This document shows positions 41,042 to 49,561 of a DNA stretch of 64,000 nucleotides, in pieces. The notes beneath the pieces are model-generated. The model was not told the origin of the DNA, did no database searches, and saw only the letters and a program-made list of their open reading frames with translations. The stretch is taken from positions 1 to 64,000 of the forward strand of contig NZ_LQIW01000051.1 of the NCBI RefSeq assembly GCF_001500025.1, read 5' to 3'. The stretch's first letter is position 1. Every line of letters starts with the position of its first letter. The DNA comes from Mycobacterium sp. IS-1590. Its GTDB lineage: Bacteria; Actinomycetota; Actinomycetes; Mycobacteriales; Mycobacteriaceae. The position numbers and the translations under genes were made by a program.

Positions 41042-41449
41042 ATGTCCGTCGCGGCGATCCCACGCCCGTCACTTCAGACCAGGCGCGCGCTGTCCGTCGC
41101 CTCCAGCACGAGTGCAATCGGTGCACCTGGCCACCTCGTTGTCTCGGTGACCGGTGAAGTCGACGCCGCCAACGCCAAGGAGTTCGCGGCCGTCGTCACC
41201 GAGGCGATCGCGGACGCACAACACGTGACGCTGGATCTGTCGGGCATCTTCTTCTTCGCCTTCGACGGGGTCGCCGCCCTTCACGCCCTCAACGCCCGGC
41301 TGCTGCGGGCAGGTGTGCCCTGGCGCGTGCTACCCGGTGCCGCCGTGTCGAGGGTCCTGGCACTGTGTGATCCCGAGGAGCTGATTCCCCTGGTCCGCGT
41401 GAACCCGCCGACGCCGCCCCGCAGGCCCACGCTGCGGCTGGTGGGCTAA
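41042..41449 (+). CDS. STAS-domain protein lacking the phospho-Ser
   Basis: A 135-residue STAS protein: HLVVSVTGEVDAANAKEFAAVV and VTLDLSGIFFFAFDGVAAL. The usual Ser of the GSAG motif is replaced by Phe in FFAFDGV, so the protein probably cannot be phosphorylated in the usual way. It extends at both ends with polar tails. It ends the group GAF-ANTAR / STAS / RsbW / STAS. It may be a constitutive antagonist or a structural partner. Confidence 0.78.
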   Translation: MSVAAIPRPSLQTRRALSVASSTSAIGAPGHLVVSVTGEVDAANAKEFAAVVTEAIADAQHVTLDLSGIFFFAFDGVAALHALNARLLRAGVPWRVLPGAAVSRVLALCDPEELIPLVRVNPPTPPRRPTLRLVG

Positions 41450-41834
41450 GGCGCATCGGGTTTGTGTGACCGCCGTGGCCCGTGGTGCAAATTTGCTGCG
41501 TGTCGCCTTGTGATTTACCGCTCACTTTGACCGTACAAAGGTAAGAAACCGTTATGCATGCGATCGACCACATTATTCGGAAAGTCTTGCGCCAGCGACA
41601 TTTACACAGGTCATAGGCTGTCTTTCGGGCCCCGGAATTTGGTAACAATCGGGTAACGCGCAATTTTCTAAGCGGTGTCTGAGAGGTTCACAGGTTGTCT
41701 CAGGCGTCGATTTCGGCGCGGCCGTGGGAGGCCGGATTTCGTCGCTAGACTCGGTTCAGATCGCGCCGCTTCGGCGCGTTACGACTTGGAATCTAGGGCC
41801 GGTGCAGGCGATGCCGGCGGAGGTACCGATTTAG
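41450..41834. other. Intergenic stretch, AT-richer than its flanks
   Basis: A 385-base gap. The stretch 41500-41680 is visibly AT-richer. I see no protein-coding frame with motifs. It probably holds the promoter of the beta-propeller gene; GGAGGTACC at 41818-41826 is its ribosome site. Confidence 0.4.
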
Positions 41835-42851
41835 ATGGTTGACTTTTTGATGCCTGAACATGCGCCCACAGCTTTGGGTGCGGTAAAGCTGAACCGGGGG
41901 CCCATCGGCGATATCGCCGCAACCGGCACCGGCACGACCGTGGTGACGCACCCGGGCGACGACAGCGTCGCGGTGCTCAATGCCCGCACCCTGGCCGCCG
42001 AAGCGATCGTCGCGGTTCCCGGCGAGCCGTTCGCGGTGGCAGTCCACGACGACCGCGCGTACGTGAGCACGTCGTCCTGGACCCACAAGGACGAGGTGAC
42101 CGTTCTCGACACCGCCACCAATTCGGTGATTGCGTCGTACCCCCTGGCATACAACGTCACGGCGCTGGTCGTGAGCCCGGACGGCAAGCGCGTCTATGCC
42201 GGCCGCACCGGTGACGGGCACATCGACGTCGCGGTGATCGACATCCCCGCGGACCGCGTGGGCACCATCGACATCGCAACGGGCGCCGGCATCGGCATCG
42301 ATGCCCTCGCCGTCGACCCGACGGGGACCAAGCTCTACGTCGCGACCACCGATGCGCGTGGCAGCGCGGTCCTCACCGTCGAACTGGAGACCGGGCGTGT
42401 CGGCGGCGCCGTGCGGATCGGTGCGCCGATTCGCGACATCGCGCTCGCCGACGGCGCGGCGTTCGTTCTCAGCTCGGACCGGACCCGCGGCGGGGTGGTC
42501 CACGTGATCGAGTCCTCCTCGGGACTTGTCACCGATGTGATCGAGATCGGTGGCGCCCCAACGCAGCTCGCGATGGGCGAGGACAAGAGCCGGGCCTACA
42601 TCGTCGACTATGACCACGTCGCGGTGCTGTGCACGCTGACCCTGCAGATCGTCGACACCATCACCGTCGACGGCCGACCGTCCTGCGTCGCGGTGGATTC
42701 GCACGGTGGCCTGCTCTACGTGGCCGACTACGCGGGCGGGGTGGCGACGTTCGCCGTGGACGCGTCGATGCCGCTGCTGTACTCGGAGTTCGTCGCGACG
42801 GATCCGATCGTCGCCCTCGATGCGCGTGCACTGGAGCCGGTCACCGCTTAG
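41835..42851 (+). CDS. YVTN/YncE-like beta-propeller protein
   Basis: A 338-residue protein built of repeating blade motifs such as DDSVAVLNARTL, DEVTVLDTATNSVIASYPL, VSPDGKRVYAGRTGDG, VDPTGTKLYVATTD and SHGGLLYVADYAGG. It is a seven-bladed propeller of the YncE/surface-antigen type. No signal peptide is present, so it may be cytoplasmic. Such propellers mediate protein or ligand binding; the role is unknown. Strong ribosome site before ATG 41835. Confidence 0.8.
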   Translation: MVDFLMPEHAPTALGAVKLNRGPIGDIAATGTGTTVVTHPGDDSVAVLNARTLAAEAIVAVPGEPFAVAVHDDRAYVSTSSWTHKDEVTVLDTATNSVIASYPLAYNVTALVVSPDGKRVYAGRTGDGHIDVAVIDIPADRVGTIDIATGAGIGIDALAVDPTGTKLYVATTDARGSAVLTVELETGRVGGAVRIGAPIRDIALADGAAFVLSSDRTRGGVVHVIESSSGLVTDVIEIGGAPTQLAMGEDKSRAYIVDYDHVAVLCTLTLQIVDTITVDGRPSCVAVDSHGGLLYVADYAGGVATFAVDASMPLLYSEFVATDPIVALDARALEPVTA

Positions 42852-43031
42852 GTTCCGGCTGCTGGTGGAGCAGTTCGGCGTCACGCATCACGCCTTCGAG
42901 GTGTGAGCGAACCATTCGGCGACCGCGTTCACATCGTCGCTTCACCGGATTGTGTTGAACCTTCGTCGCGGCTGTCCCGTCGTACCACCTGAAAGACCAC
43001 CGGGGTCTTCGGGTCACGAAGGGAGCGCGGC

Positions 43032-43325
43032 ATGCGCGCAATACTGTTGACAATGGTCGGGCTGGCCGCGATGGCATGCGGTGCGATCATCGCGCCTGCG
43101 GCCGTCGCGTCGGCGGCCGACTCGGCGGAGTTGACCATCGCCACACTCGAGGCGCAAGGCTTCGACGTCAAGGTCAACCGGATCGGGAGTGCGCCCCTCG
43201 ACGAATGCGTCATCACCGATGTCGGAAATGCCCGTGAGCGAACGGAATTGGTGCGACGCGGCGACGATCTGATTCAGGTGGTGGCCCAGCGCACGATCAC
43301 CGTCACCGCGGACTGCTCACGCTGA
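43032..43325 (+). CDS. Small exported protein, paralogue of 43379
   Basis: A 97-residue protein with signal LLTMVGLAAMACGAIIAPAAVASA cleaved before ADSAEL. The mature part has LEAQGFDVKVNRIGSAPLDECVITDV and a final TITVTADCSR, with two Cys probably paired. GAAGGGAG is placed 8 bases before ATG 43032. It resembles the convergent gene at 43379, so a duplication occurred. Function unknown. Confidence 0.8.
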   Translation: MRAILLTMVGLAAMACGAIIAPAAVASAADSAELTIATLEAQGFDVKVNRIGSAPLDECVITDVGNARERTELVRRGDDLIQVVAQRTITVTADCSR

Positions 43326-43334
43326 TGCGGTGGA

Positions 43335-43374
43335 TTCGGTGTGGTCGACCGCGATTGCGATCGACCACACCGAA
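43335..43374. terminator. Bidirectional hairpin between convergent paralogues
   Basis: TTCGGTGTGGTCGA and TCGACCACACCGAA are perfect 14-base arms around a 12-base loop. The hairpin lies between the stops of the convergent genes at 43325 and 43379, where it can end both transcripts. Confidence 0.75.
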
Positions 43375-43378
43375 GTCT

Positions 43379-43702
43379 CTACCGACCGCTGCAGTCCAGC
43401 GACACCGAGATCGGCTTGCTGATGGTCACGGGGAACAGCACTCCGTCCTGGTTACCGCCGAGCAGCGGGACCAGCTGGGTGAATTCCTGGGGGTTTCGCA
43501 CGCTGGTGACCACGCAGTCGGACAGCGGGGCCGTGCCGATCTTGTCGATGGTCACGTTGTAGCCCTGGTCCTGCAGCTTGCTGATGACCTCCTGGGCCGA
43601 CTCCTGGTCGTCGGCCGATGCGACGCCCGCGGGCAGTGCGATCGTCGCGCACACGACGGTGGCGACTCCGGCGAGGATCCCTGTGGTGCGCATGCCCTCC
43701 AT
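43379..43702 (-). CDS. Small exported protein, paralogue of 43032
   Basis: A 107-residue protein. Signal TTGILAGVATVVCATIALPAG ends near ASADDQ. The mature part reads VISKLQDQGYNVTIDKIGTAPLSDCVVTSV and ends ISVSLDCSG, parallel to LEAQGFDVKVNRIGSAPLDEC in the facing gene. ATG 43702 or 43693 may be the start; the ribosome site does not separate them. Function unknown. Confidence 0.8.
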   Translation of the reverse strand: MEGMRTTGILAGVATVVCATIALPAGVASADDQESAQEVISKLQDQGYNVTIDKIGTAPLSDCVVTSVRNPQEFTQLVPLLGGNQDGVLFPVTISKPISVSLDCSGR

Positions 43703-43711
43703 GATCCCCTA

Positions 43712-44914
43712 TCAGCGCTCAGCGCGCTGGTAAGCGGTCACAACCGCGGCGCCGCCCAGCCCGATGTTGTGCTGCAGGGCGGCGGTGACGTTCTCGACCT
43801 GGCGCTTGTCGGCCGTCCCGCGCAACTGCCACGTCAGCTCCGCGCACTGAGCAAGACCCGTCGCACCGAGGGGGTGCCCCTTGGAGATCAGTCCGCCGGA
43901 GGGATTGACCACCCAACGCCCGCCGTAGGTGGTGTCGTTGTTGTCGATGAGCTTGGGGGCCTCGCCCTCGCTGCACAGCCCGAGCGCCTCGTAGAGCAGT
44001 AGCTCGTTGGCCGAGAAGCAGTCGTGCAGCTCGATCACCTGGAAATCGGCCGGACCCAAACCGGACTGGTCGTAAACCTGCTGCGCGGCTTTGACATTCA
44101 TGTCGTAGCCGATGAGGTTCTTGGCGCTGCCGTCGAAGCTGGACTCGAAGTCGGTGGTCATCGCCTGGCCGACGATCTCCACCGCTTGGCTCGCCAGGCC
44201 GTGCCTGTCGACGAAGTCCTCACTTGCCACGATCGCCGCACCCGAGCCGTCCGAGGTGGGCGAGCACTGCAGCTTGGTCAGCGGGTCGGAGATCATCTTC
44301 GCGGCCAGAATGTCGTCGAGGGTGTACTCCTGCTGGAACTGCGCGTACGGATTGTTCACCGAATGCTTGTGGTTCTTGTACCCGATCTTCGCGAAATGCT
44401 CTGCGGTGCTTCCATGTTGGCGCATGTGCTCGCGGCCCGCGGCGCCGAACATCCACGGCGCGACGGGGAAGCCGAACTCGTCGATCTCGGCCATCGCCGC
44501 GACGTGCTTGGCCATTGGGGATTCACGGTCGTCGTGGCCGCCCTTGAGGGAGCCGGGCTGCATCTTCTCGAAACCGAGGGCGATGACGCAGTCGGCGAGC
44601 CCGCCGCGGATCGTCTGCGCGGCAAGGAAGAGCGCCGTGGACCCGGTCGAGCAGTTGTTGTTGACATTCGCGATCGGAATGCCTGTGAGGCCGAGTTCGT
44701 AGAGCGCCCGGTTGCCCGACGTCGAATCGCCGGCGACGTAGCCGACGAACCCCTGCTGGACTTCGGAGTAGTCGATGCCGGCATCGTCGAGCGCCTTGGT
44801 GCCCGACTCCTTGGCCATCTGGGGGTAGTCCCATCCCTCACGGCGGCCCGGCTTCTCGAACTTCGTCATTCCGACACCGACGACGAAGACCCTGTTGCTT
44901 CCGGCGGTCGACAT
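43712..44914 (-). CDS. Thiolase-like lipid-transfer protein (SCP-x type)
   Basis: A 400-residue thiolase-fold protein. Cys in NVNNNCSTGSTALFLA near residue 90, HDCFSANELLLYEALG, and GHPLGATGLAQCAEL near 350 are the active-site elements of the SCP-x/sterol-type thiolases. These cleave or bind acyl-CoA chains such as sterol side chains. ATG 44914 with AAAGGA upstream is used; ATG 44965 is not supported. It resembles M. tuberculosis proteins annotated as lipid-transfer or keto acyl-CoA thiolase, by memory (for example Rv1627c). Confidence 0.88.
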   Translation of the reverse strand: MSTAGSNRVFVVGVGMTKFEKPGRREGWDYPQMAKESGTKALDDAGIDYSEVQQGFVGYVAGDSTSGNRALYELGLTGIPIANVNNNCSTGSTALFLAAQTIRGGLADCVIALGFEKMQPGSLKGGHDDRESPMAKHVAAMAEIDEFGFPVAPWMFGAAGREHMRQHGSTAEHFAKIGYKNHKHSVNNPYAQFQQEYTLDDILAAKMISDPLTKLQCSPTSDGSGAAIVASEDFVDRHGLASQAVEIVGQAMTTDFESSFDGSAKNLIGYDMNVKAAQQVYDQSGLGPADFQVIELHDCFSANELLLYEALGLCSEGEAPKLIDNNDTTYGGRWVVNPSGGLISKGHPLGATGLAQCAELTWQLRGTADKRQVENVTAALQHNIGLGGAAVVTAYQRAER

Positions 44915-44996
44915 TCTTCGATCCTTTCGCTGCGCTGCGGTTGACAGAAACATACAGCGCGCCACCTGTCCAGGGGCCGACGAAAGCCTCGGGAGG

Positions 44997-45365
44997 TCAC
45001 CCGAAAAGCACGACGTGCCGAGGGCAGTAGTGGTCGACCGAGGCGACGACGAACGTCGCGACCTGTTCGACCGTCAAGTCGCTGTTGTCGAGGATCTCCA
45101 GACCGAGGTCGACCGGGTCCGCTCCCGCGTCGAGCCTCGAGCACACATCGTGGGCGGTGCCGATCGCGGCCTTGGGGGTGTCGTAGGCGATGCCGTCGGC
45201 GCTGATCTCGGACAGGAACATGTCATCTTCCGAGCTGAGCGCGGCGGCGGTGCCTGCACCCGCGACGGCGGCCAGTCCCAGTGCTGCGGTGGCGACCGCG
45301 GTGACGGCCCACCGGCGCGCGCGGGAAGCGCTGTCGGCCTTGGTGAAACGGTGCTGAGCTGACAT
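44997..45365 (-). CDS. DUF732-like secreted protein
   Basis: A 122-residue protein with a basic N-terminus (RFTKADSASRARRW) and hydrophobic signal AVTAVATAALGLAAVAGAGTAAA. The mature part EDDMFLSEISADGIAYDTPKAAIGTAHDVC and VASVDHYCP fits DUF732. AGGAG stands 6 bases ahead of ATG 45365. Function unknown. Upstream is the receptor kinase gene, about 95 bases away on the same strand. Confidence 0.85.
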   Translation of the reverse strand: MSAQHRFTKADSASRARRWAVTAVATAALGLAAVAGAGTAAALSSEDDMFLSEISADGIAYDTPKAAIGTAHDVCSRLDAGADPVDLGLEILDNSDLTVEQVATFVVASVDHYCPRHVVLFG

Positions 45366-45461
45366 CGTGACTCCTGTGAATGTCGGTTCCGGGTGGTCCC
45401 GGGCTGACATCAGAGTCCGACAGCGCCCTTGAAGGATTCTTGAAGCGGTCCTGGCGGGCCG

Positions 45462-47183
45462 TCAGGCGTATTTCAACCACCAGTTGTGCAGGTCGACGAG
45501 GTTGTCGCCCTGCGCGTCCCCCAGCAGCAGACCGTCGTTGATGGTCCAGGCGATGTCCTGGTTGCCGTTGAAGACGCCGCAGGCGATGCGGCCCTCGACC
45601 TTGTCGGGAGTCTCGGTGTAATGCCACGTGGTGGGCGAGTCCGCGCCGCCGTTCGGACACGGTGCCAGCTCCTGATTGGCCGCGACGGAGTCGTCGAAGG
45701 CCTTGTCCAGAGCCGGCTGGTCGGCGAACAGCGAGTAGCGCGCGTTCGCCGGTCCGCCCTGTGGCGAGGCCGGCCCGCAGTCCACGGTGGCCAGCGCGCC
45801 GGTGGCCGGCGGTTGCACCGGCTGGCACACGCCGTCGTCGTAGCCGCGCGGCAGCATCCCGAGCAGCTTGGCGTCGGGCGAGCCCGGATTCGGTGGAGGT
45901 GTCGTCGTGCGCGGAGTCCGCCTGGTGGTGCGCTCGCTGGTCGGTGACGGCGTGGTCGTCGTGGTTGTCGATGCCGACGGTGTGTCGTCGGGCTTGACCA
46001 GGAACCAGATCCCGACCCCACCGAGCACCAAGACGAACACGGCGATCGCCGCGGCGACCGGCAGCCACGGCGTGCCTTTGCGCGGTGCACCCGGCGGCCG
46101 GGGCCCTGTCGGCGGGGGTGTGGCCCACATGGGCCCGCTCGAGGGCCCGCTCGCGTACATCGGCCCGCTCGGCGGGCCACCCCCGGGCGGCGGCGGCGTG
46201 TGAAATGCGGCCGGATGGGCACCGGGTGGCGTGGGCGGCGGTGTCGGCGGCGGCGTCTGATACCAGACGGGCGGCGGTGGTGGTGGAGCCGTACCCGCGG
46301 CCTCACTGCGCTGCAGGATGGTGGCGGCCTGATCCTGATCTCGTTGTGTCAGTGCATCATTCGCTGCTGCCGCGAGATCGCCGGCGCTGGCATACCGGTC
46401 TTCGGGTTTCTTGGCCATGCCGCGGGCGATCACCGCGTCGAACGCTGCCGGAATGCCGGGCCGCTGCCGGCTGGGTTTGGGCACGGGCTGCATCAAATGT
46501 GCGGTGATGACGACGGTGACGCTGTCGCCCGGAAACGGCTGCGATCCGGTGAGGCATTCGTGCAGCACGCACGTCAACGCATAGATATCCGCGCGATAGG
46601 TGACCTCGTCGTTGGTGAAGCGTTCCGGCGCCATGTACGCGTACGTGCCGACCGCGGTGCCCAATTCGGTGAGCTTCTCGTCGGTGGCGGCGTTGGCGAT
46701 GCCGAAGTCGACCAGATAGGCGAAGTCGTCGCGGGTCAGAATGATGTTCTCCGGCTTGACATCGCGGTGCATGATGCCGCTCTCGTGCGCGGCGTCCAGT
46801 GCCGAGGCGATCTGCTTGATGATGGCCACCGCACGCGCGGGCGTCATCGGGCCGTAGTTCTTGAGCACCTTGCGCAGATCGGTGCCGTCAATCATGCGCA
46901 TGTCGACGTAGAGCAGGCCGTCGACCTCGCCGTAGTCGTGGATCGGTACCACGTGAGGTTCCTGCAGCCGGCCCGCCGAGTGTGCTTCGCGTCGTAGCCG
47001 CTTGCGGAAGACGGGATCGTTGGAGGCCGACTCGGGTAACAGCTTCAGCGCGACGATTCGGTCCCTGACGGTGTCCTCGGCTTCGTAGACCTCACCCATG
47101 CCACCCTTGCCCAGCAACCGGCGCAGCCGATACGGGCCGATCTGGGAACCCACACGCGATTCCCCCCGTTCGGGGTCGGTCAT
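45462..47183 (-). CDS. Membrane Ser/Thr protein kinase next to embR
   Basis: A 573-residue receptor kinase. Kinase domain about 17-280 with GKGGMGEVYEAE, Lys in IVALKLL, HRDVKPENI, DFGIA and APERF. Then a Pro-rich juxtamembrane region (about 300-370), one membrane helix VAAAIAVFVLVLGGVGIWFLV, a Thr/Pro linker and an outer domain with four Cys (DGVCQPVQPP, VDCGPAS, LAPCPNGG, IACGVFNG). In M. tuberculosis pknH sits next to embR in the same order, so this occupies the pknH position. However, the outer domain did not match my memory of the PknH sensor. ATG 47183 follows GAGGAG. Confidence 0.92.
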   Translation of the reverse strand: MTDPERGESRVGSQIGPYRLRRLLGKGGMGEVYEAEDTVRDRIVALKLLPESASNDPVFRKRLRREAHSAGRLQEPHVVPIHDYGEVDGLLYVDMRMIDGTDLRKVLKNYGPMTPARAVAIIKQIASALDAAHESGIMHRDVKPENIILTRDDFAYLVDFGIANAATDEKLTELGTAVGTYAYMAPERFTNDEVTYRADIYALTCVLHECLTGSQPFPGDSVTVVITAHLMQPVPKPSRQRPGIPAAFDAVIARGMAKKPEDRYASAGDLAAAANDALTQRDQDQAATILQRSEAAGTAPPPPPPVWYQTPPPTPPPTPPGAHPAAFHTPPPPGGGPPSGPMYASGPSSGPMWATPPPTGPRPPGAPRKGTPWLPVAAAIAVFVLVLGGVGIWFLVKPDDTPSASTTTTTTPSPTSERTTRRTPRTTTPPPNPGSPDAKLLGMLPRGYDDGVCQPVQPPATGALATVDCGPASPQGGPANARYSLFADQPALDKAFDDSVAANQELAPCPNGGADSPTTWHYTETPDKVEGRIACGVFNGNQDIAWTINDGLLLGDAQGDNLVDLHNWWLKYA

Positions 47184-47234
47184 CGGATGCTCCTCGGGCG
47201 GTTCGGTAGCCGGCGAAAACACCCTAATGCGGCA

Positions 47235-48383
47235 TCAGGCCGGATGCGGCTCTATCCGAAACGTGAACTCGTGGTCGCAGATGCGCACGGAGTCGCCGTC
47301 GCCGAGCATCGCGGTGCCGCGGATTCGCTCACCGCGTACGTCGACCCCGTTCGCCGAGCGCAGGTCGGTGATCACGAAGCTGGTTCCGGTATCGATGATG
47401 ACGGCGTGGTGGCGGCTCACGCTGCCGCCGGTGAGCACGATGTCGTTGTCGGCCAGCCGCCCGATTCGCGTGGCCGTGGCCGTGAGCCGATGGATCCGGC
47501 CGCTCGCCGCGTGCAGAGCCGCCATCGCCGACGATGGGGCGGTGGAGGTCCTGGCCTCGATGTCGCCGATGGTGTGGACGGCGGTGGTCTGGGCGGCCTT
47601 TCGGACATCGAGGGGCTGTTGGCGCAGGATCCGTTCGTGCAGCGCGCGCATCGCCGGGCCGGGGTCGATGCCGAGATCGTCGGCGAGGGTGGACTTGAGC
47701 CGCTGATAGGCATCGAGGGCATCGGACTGCCGCTCGGCAAGGTAGTACGCGGTGATCAGCTGGGCCCACAGCGGCTCGCGGTAAGGATGTGCGACGACCA
47801 GGCCCTCGAGCTCGGTGATGACGGAATATGCTCGCCCGCAGGCGATCTCGGCTTCAGCATGCGCGGTGTGGGCCGTCACCTTGTCTTCGGTGAGGGCGGT
47901 CGCGTACGCGTCGACGAACTGGAAGTCGCGTAGGTCGTCGAGTACGGGTCCGCGCCACTCGGCGATTGCGGTGCGCAGATGCCGGCTGGCCTGCTCGAAC
48001 TGACCGGCGGCCGCGGCTTGGACGCCCGCGGCCTTCTCGGCGACAAACCGCCCGAGGTCGCACGCGGACTCGTCGACGTCGAGCCGGTACCCCGGTGGAG
48101 CGTTCACCAACACCGACCTCGGATCCGCGCCCGCGTTGCTCAGCACCTTCCGTATGTTCGAGATGTAGGAATGCAGGCTGGCCCTGGCCTCGGCCGGCGG
48201 CCACTGCTCCCAGGCCGCGGTGATCAACGCGTCGGTGGAGACCGCCCGACTGCGATTCATCACCAGCACCGCCAGCACCGCCCGTTGTTTGGGGGTGCCC
48301 AGCGCGACCGGTGCGGCGTCGACCGTCATCTGCAGCGGTCCCAACACACCGAACCCGATCTTGATCGCGGTCATCGCCGCCAT
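47235..48383 (-). CDS. embR: EmbR-like SARP regulator with FHA domain
   Basis: A 382-residue regulator: an OmpR-type winged helix (about 10-100; LGTPKQRAVLAVLVMNRSRAVSTDALI), a bacterial transcriptional-activator domain (about 105-255) and a C-terminal FHA domain (RIGRLADNDIVLTGGSVSRHHAVI). In M. tuberculosis EmbR is phosphorylated by PknH and controls embCAB. The kinase gene starts about 50 bases downstream on the same strand, supporting that pairing. ATG 48383 or 48374 is the start; the frame upstream to 48653 overlaps the divergent gene. Confidence 0.9.
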   Translation of the reverse strand: MAAMTAIKIGFGVLGPLQMTVDAAPVALGTPKQRAVLAVLVMNRSRAVSTDALITAAWEQWPPAEARASLHSYISNIRKVLSNAGADPRSVLVNAPPGYRLDVDESACDLGRFVAEKAAGVQAAAAGQFEQASRHLRTAIAEWRGPVLDDLRDFQFVDAYATALTEDKVTAHTAHAEAEIACGRAYSVITELEGLVVAHPYREPLWAQLITAYYLAERQSDALDAYQRLKSTLADDLGIDPGPAMRALHERILRQQPLDVRKAAQTTAVHTIGDIEARTSTAPSSAMAALHAASGRIHRLTATATRIGRLADNDIVLTGGSVSRHHAVIIDTGTSFVITDLRSANGVDVRGERIRGTAMLGDGDSVRICDHEFTFRIEPHPA

Positions 48384-48462
48384 TGTGACCCGCGCGGGTG
48401 GGGTTGTGGTGTAGACCTGCAAGAGTAGAACGTGTTCTAGTTCCGCCGTGAAGGAGTCGGTT

Positions 48463-49512
48463 ATGAGCCTGCGGGTGGTGCAGTGGGCGACCGGTGGCGT
48501 CGGGGTCGCTGCGATCAAGGGCGTGCTCGAACATCCGGACCTCGAACTCGTCGGATGCTGGGTGCACTCACCGGGCAAGGCGGGCAAGGACGTCGGCGAG
48601 ATCATCGGCACCGAGCCGGTGGGTGTGACGGCGACCAACAGCCTCGACGACATCCTCGCCCTCGACGCCGACGCGGTGATCTACGCACCGCTGCTGCCCA
48701 ATCCGGATGAGGTGGCGGCGCTGTTGCGGTCCGGTAAGAACGTCGTCACCCCGGTCGGATGGGTGTATCCCAGCGACCGGCAGGGCGCCCCTCTGCAGGA
48801 GGCGGCGATCGCCGGAAACGCCACGCTGCACGGCACCGGAATCGCACCCGGCGGGATCAGCGAGAAGTTTCCGCTCCTGTTCTCCGCCTTCTCGACGGGC
48901 GTGACTTTCGTTCGGGCGGAGGAGTATTCCGATCTTCGCACCTATGAAGCCCCCGACGTCGTGCGGCACGTGATGGGCTTCGGCGAGGTTCCGGACAAGG
49001 CGCTCAGCGGGCCCATGCAGAAGCTGCTCGACGGCGGCTTCATCCAGGCGGTGAAGATGATCGTCGACAAGATGGGTTTTCGCGCCGATCCGAAAGTCCG
49101 CTCCGCGCAGGAGATCGCGGTCGCCACAGCGCCGATCGAGTCCCCGATCGGGGTCATCGAGCCCGGACAGGTCGCGGGCCGCAAATTCCACTGGGAGGCC
49201 CTCGTCGACGAAGAGCCGGTCGTGCGGGTCACTGTGAACTGGCTGATGGGCGAGGAAAACCTGGATCCCCCTTGGATATTCGGTTCCGAAGGTCAGCGGT
49301 ACGAGATGGAGGTCCGCGGCAACCCGGATGTCAACATCGTCGTCAAGGGCTTCCAGTCGGTGGTCGGTGGAGAGGGCCCCGAGTACGGCATCGTCGGAAC
49401 CGCGGCGCACTGCGTGAACTCGGTGCCCGCCGTGTGCGCCGCAGAAGCCGGCATCGCAACGTATCTCGACCTGCCGTTGATCAGCGGCAAGGCGGCGCGA
49501 GAACTCGCGTAG
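48463..49512 (+). CDS. NAD(P)H-dependent amine dehydrogenase-like protein (Rv1059-like)
   Basis: A 349-residue protein with a Rossmann start VVQWATGGVGVAAIKGVL and a dihydrodipicolinate-reductase-like C-terminus (GVIEPGQVAGRKFHWEALVDE, FQSVVGGEGPEYGIVGTAAH). It belongs to the family often named 2,4-diaminopentanoate dehydrogenase-like in actinobacteria. ATG 48463 has GAAGGAG 6 bases upstream; GTG 48448 is in frame but lacks a site. It starts the block that follows the M. tuberculosis Rv1059-Rv1078 order. Confidence 0.85.
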   Translation: MSLRVVQWATGGVGVAAIKGVLEHPDLELVGCWVHSPGKAGKDVGEIIGTEPVGVTATNSLDDILALDADAVIYAPLLPNPDEVAALLRSGKNVVTPVGWVYPSDRQGAPLQEAAIAGNATLHGTGIAPGGISEKFPLLFSAFSTGVTFVRAEEYSDLRTYEAPDVVRHVMGFGEVPDKALSGPMQKLLDGGFIQAVKMIVDKMGFRADPKVRSAQEIAVATAPIESPIGVIEPGQVAGRKFHWEALVDEEPVVRVTVNWLMGEENLDPPWIFGSEGQRYEMEVRGNPDVNIVVKGFQSVVGGEGPEYGIVGTAAHCVNSVPAVCAAEAGIATYLDLPLISGKAARELA

Positions 49513-49561
49513 CGCCGGGGGCCGCGCGGGCGATACCGCTCGCCTGGCACACTCACCGGGT

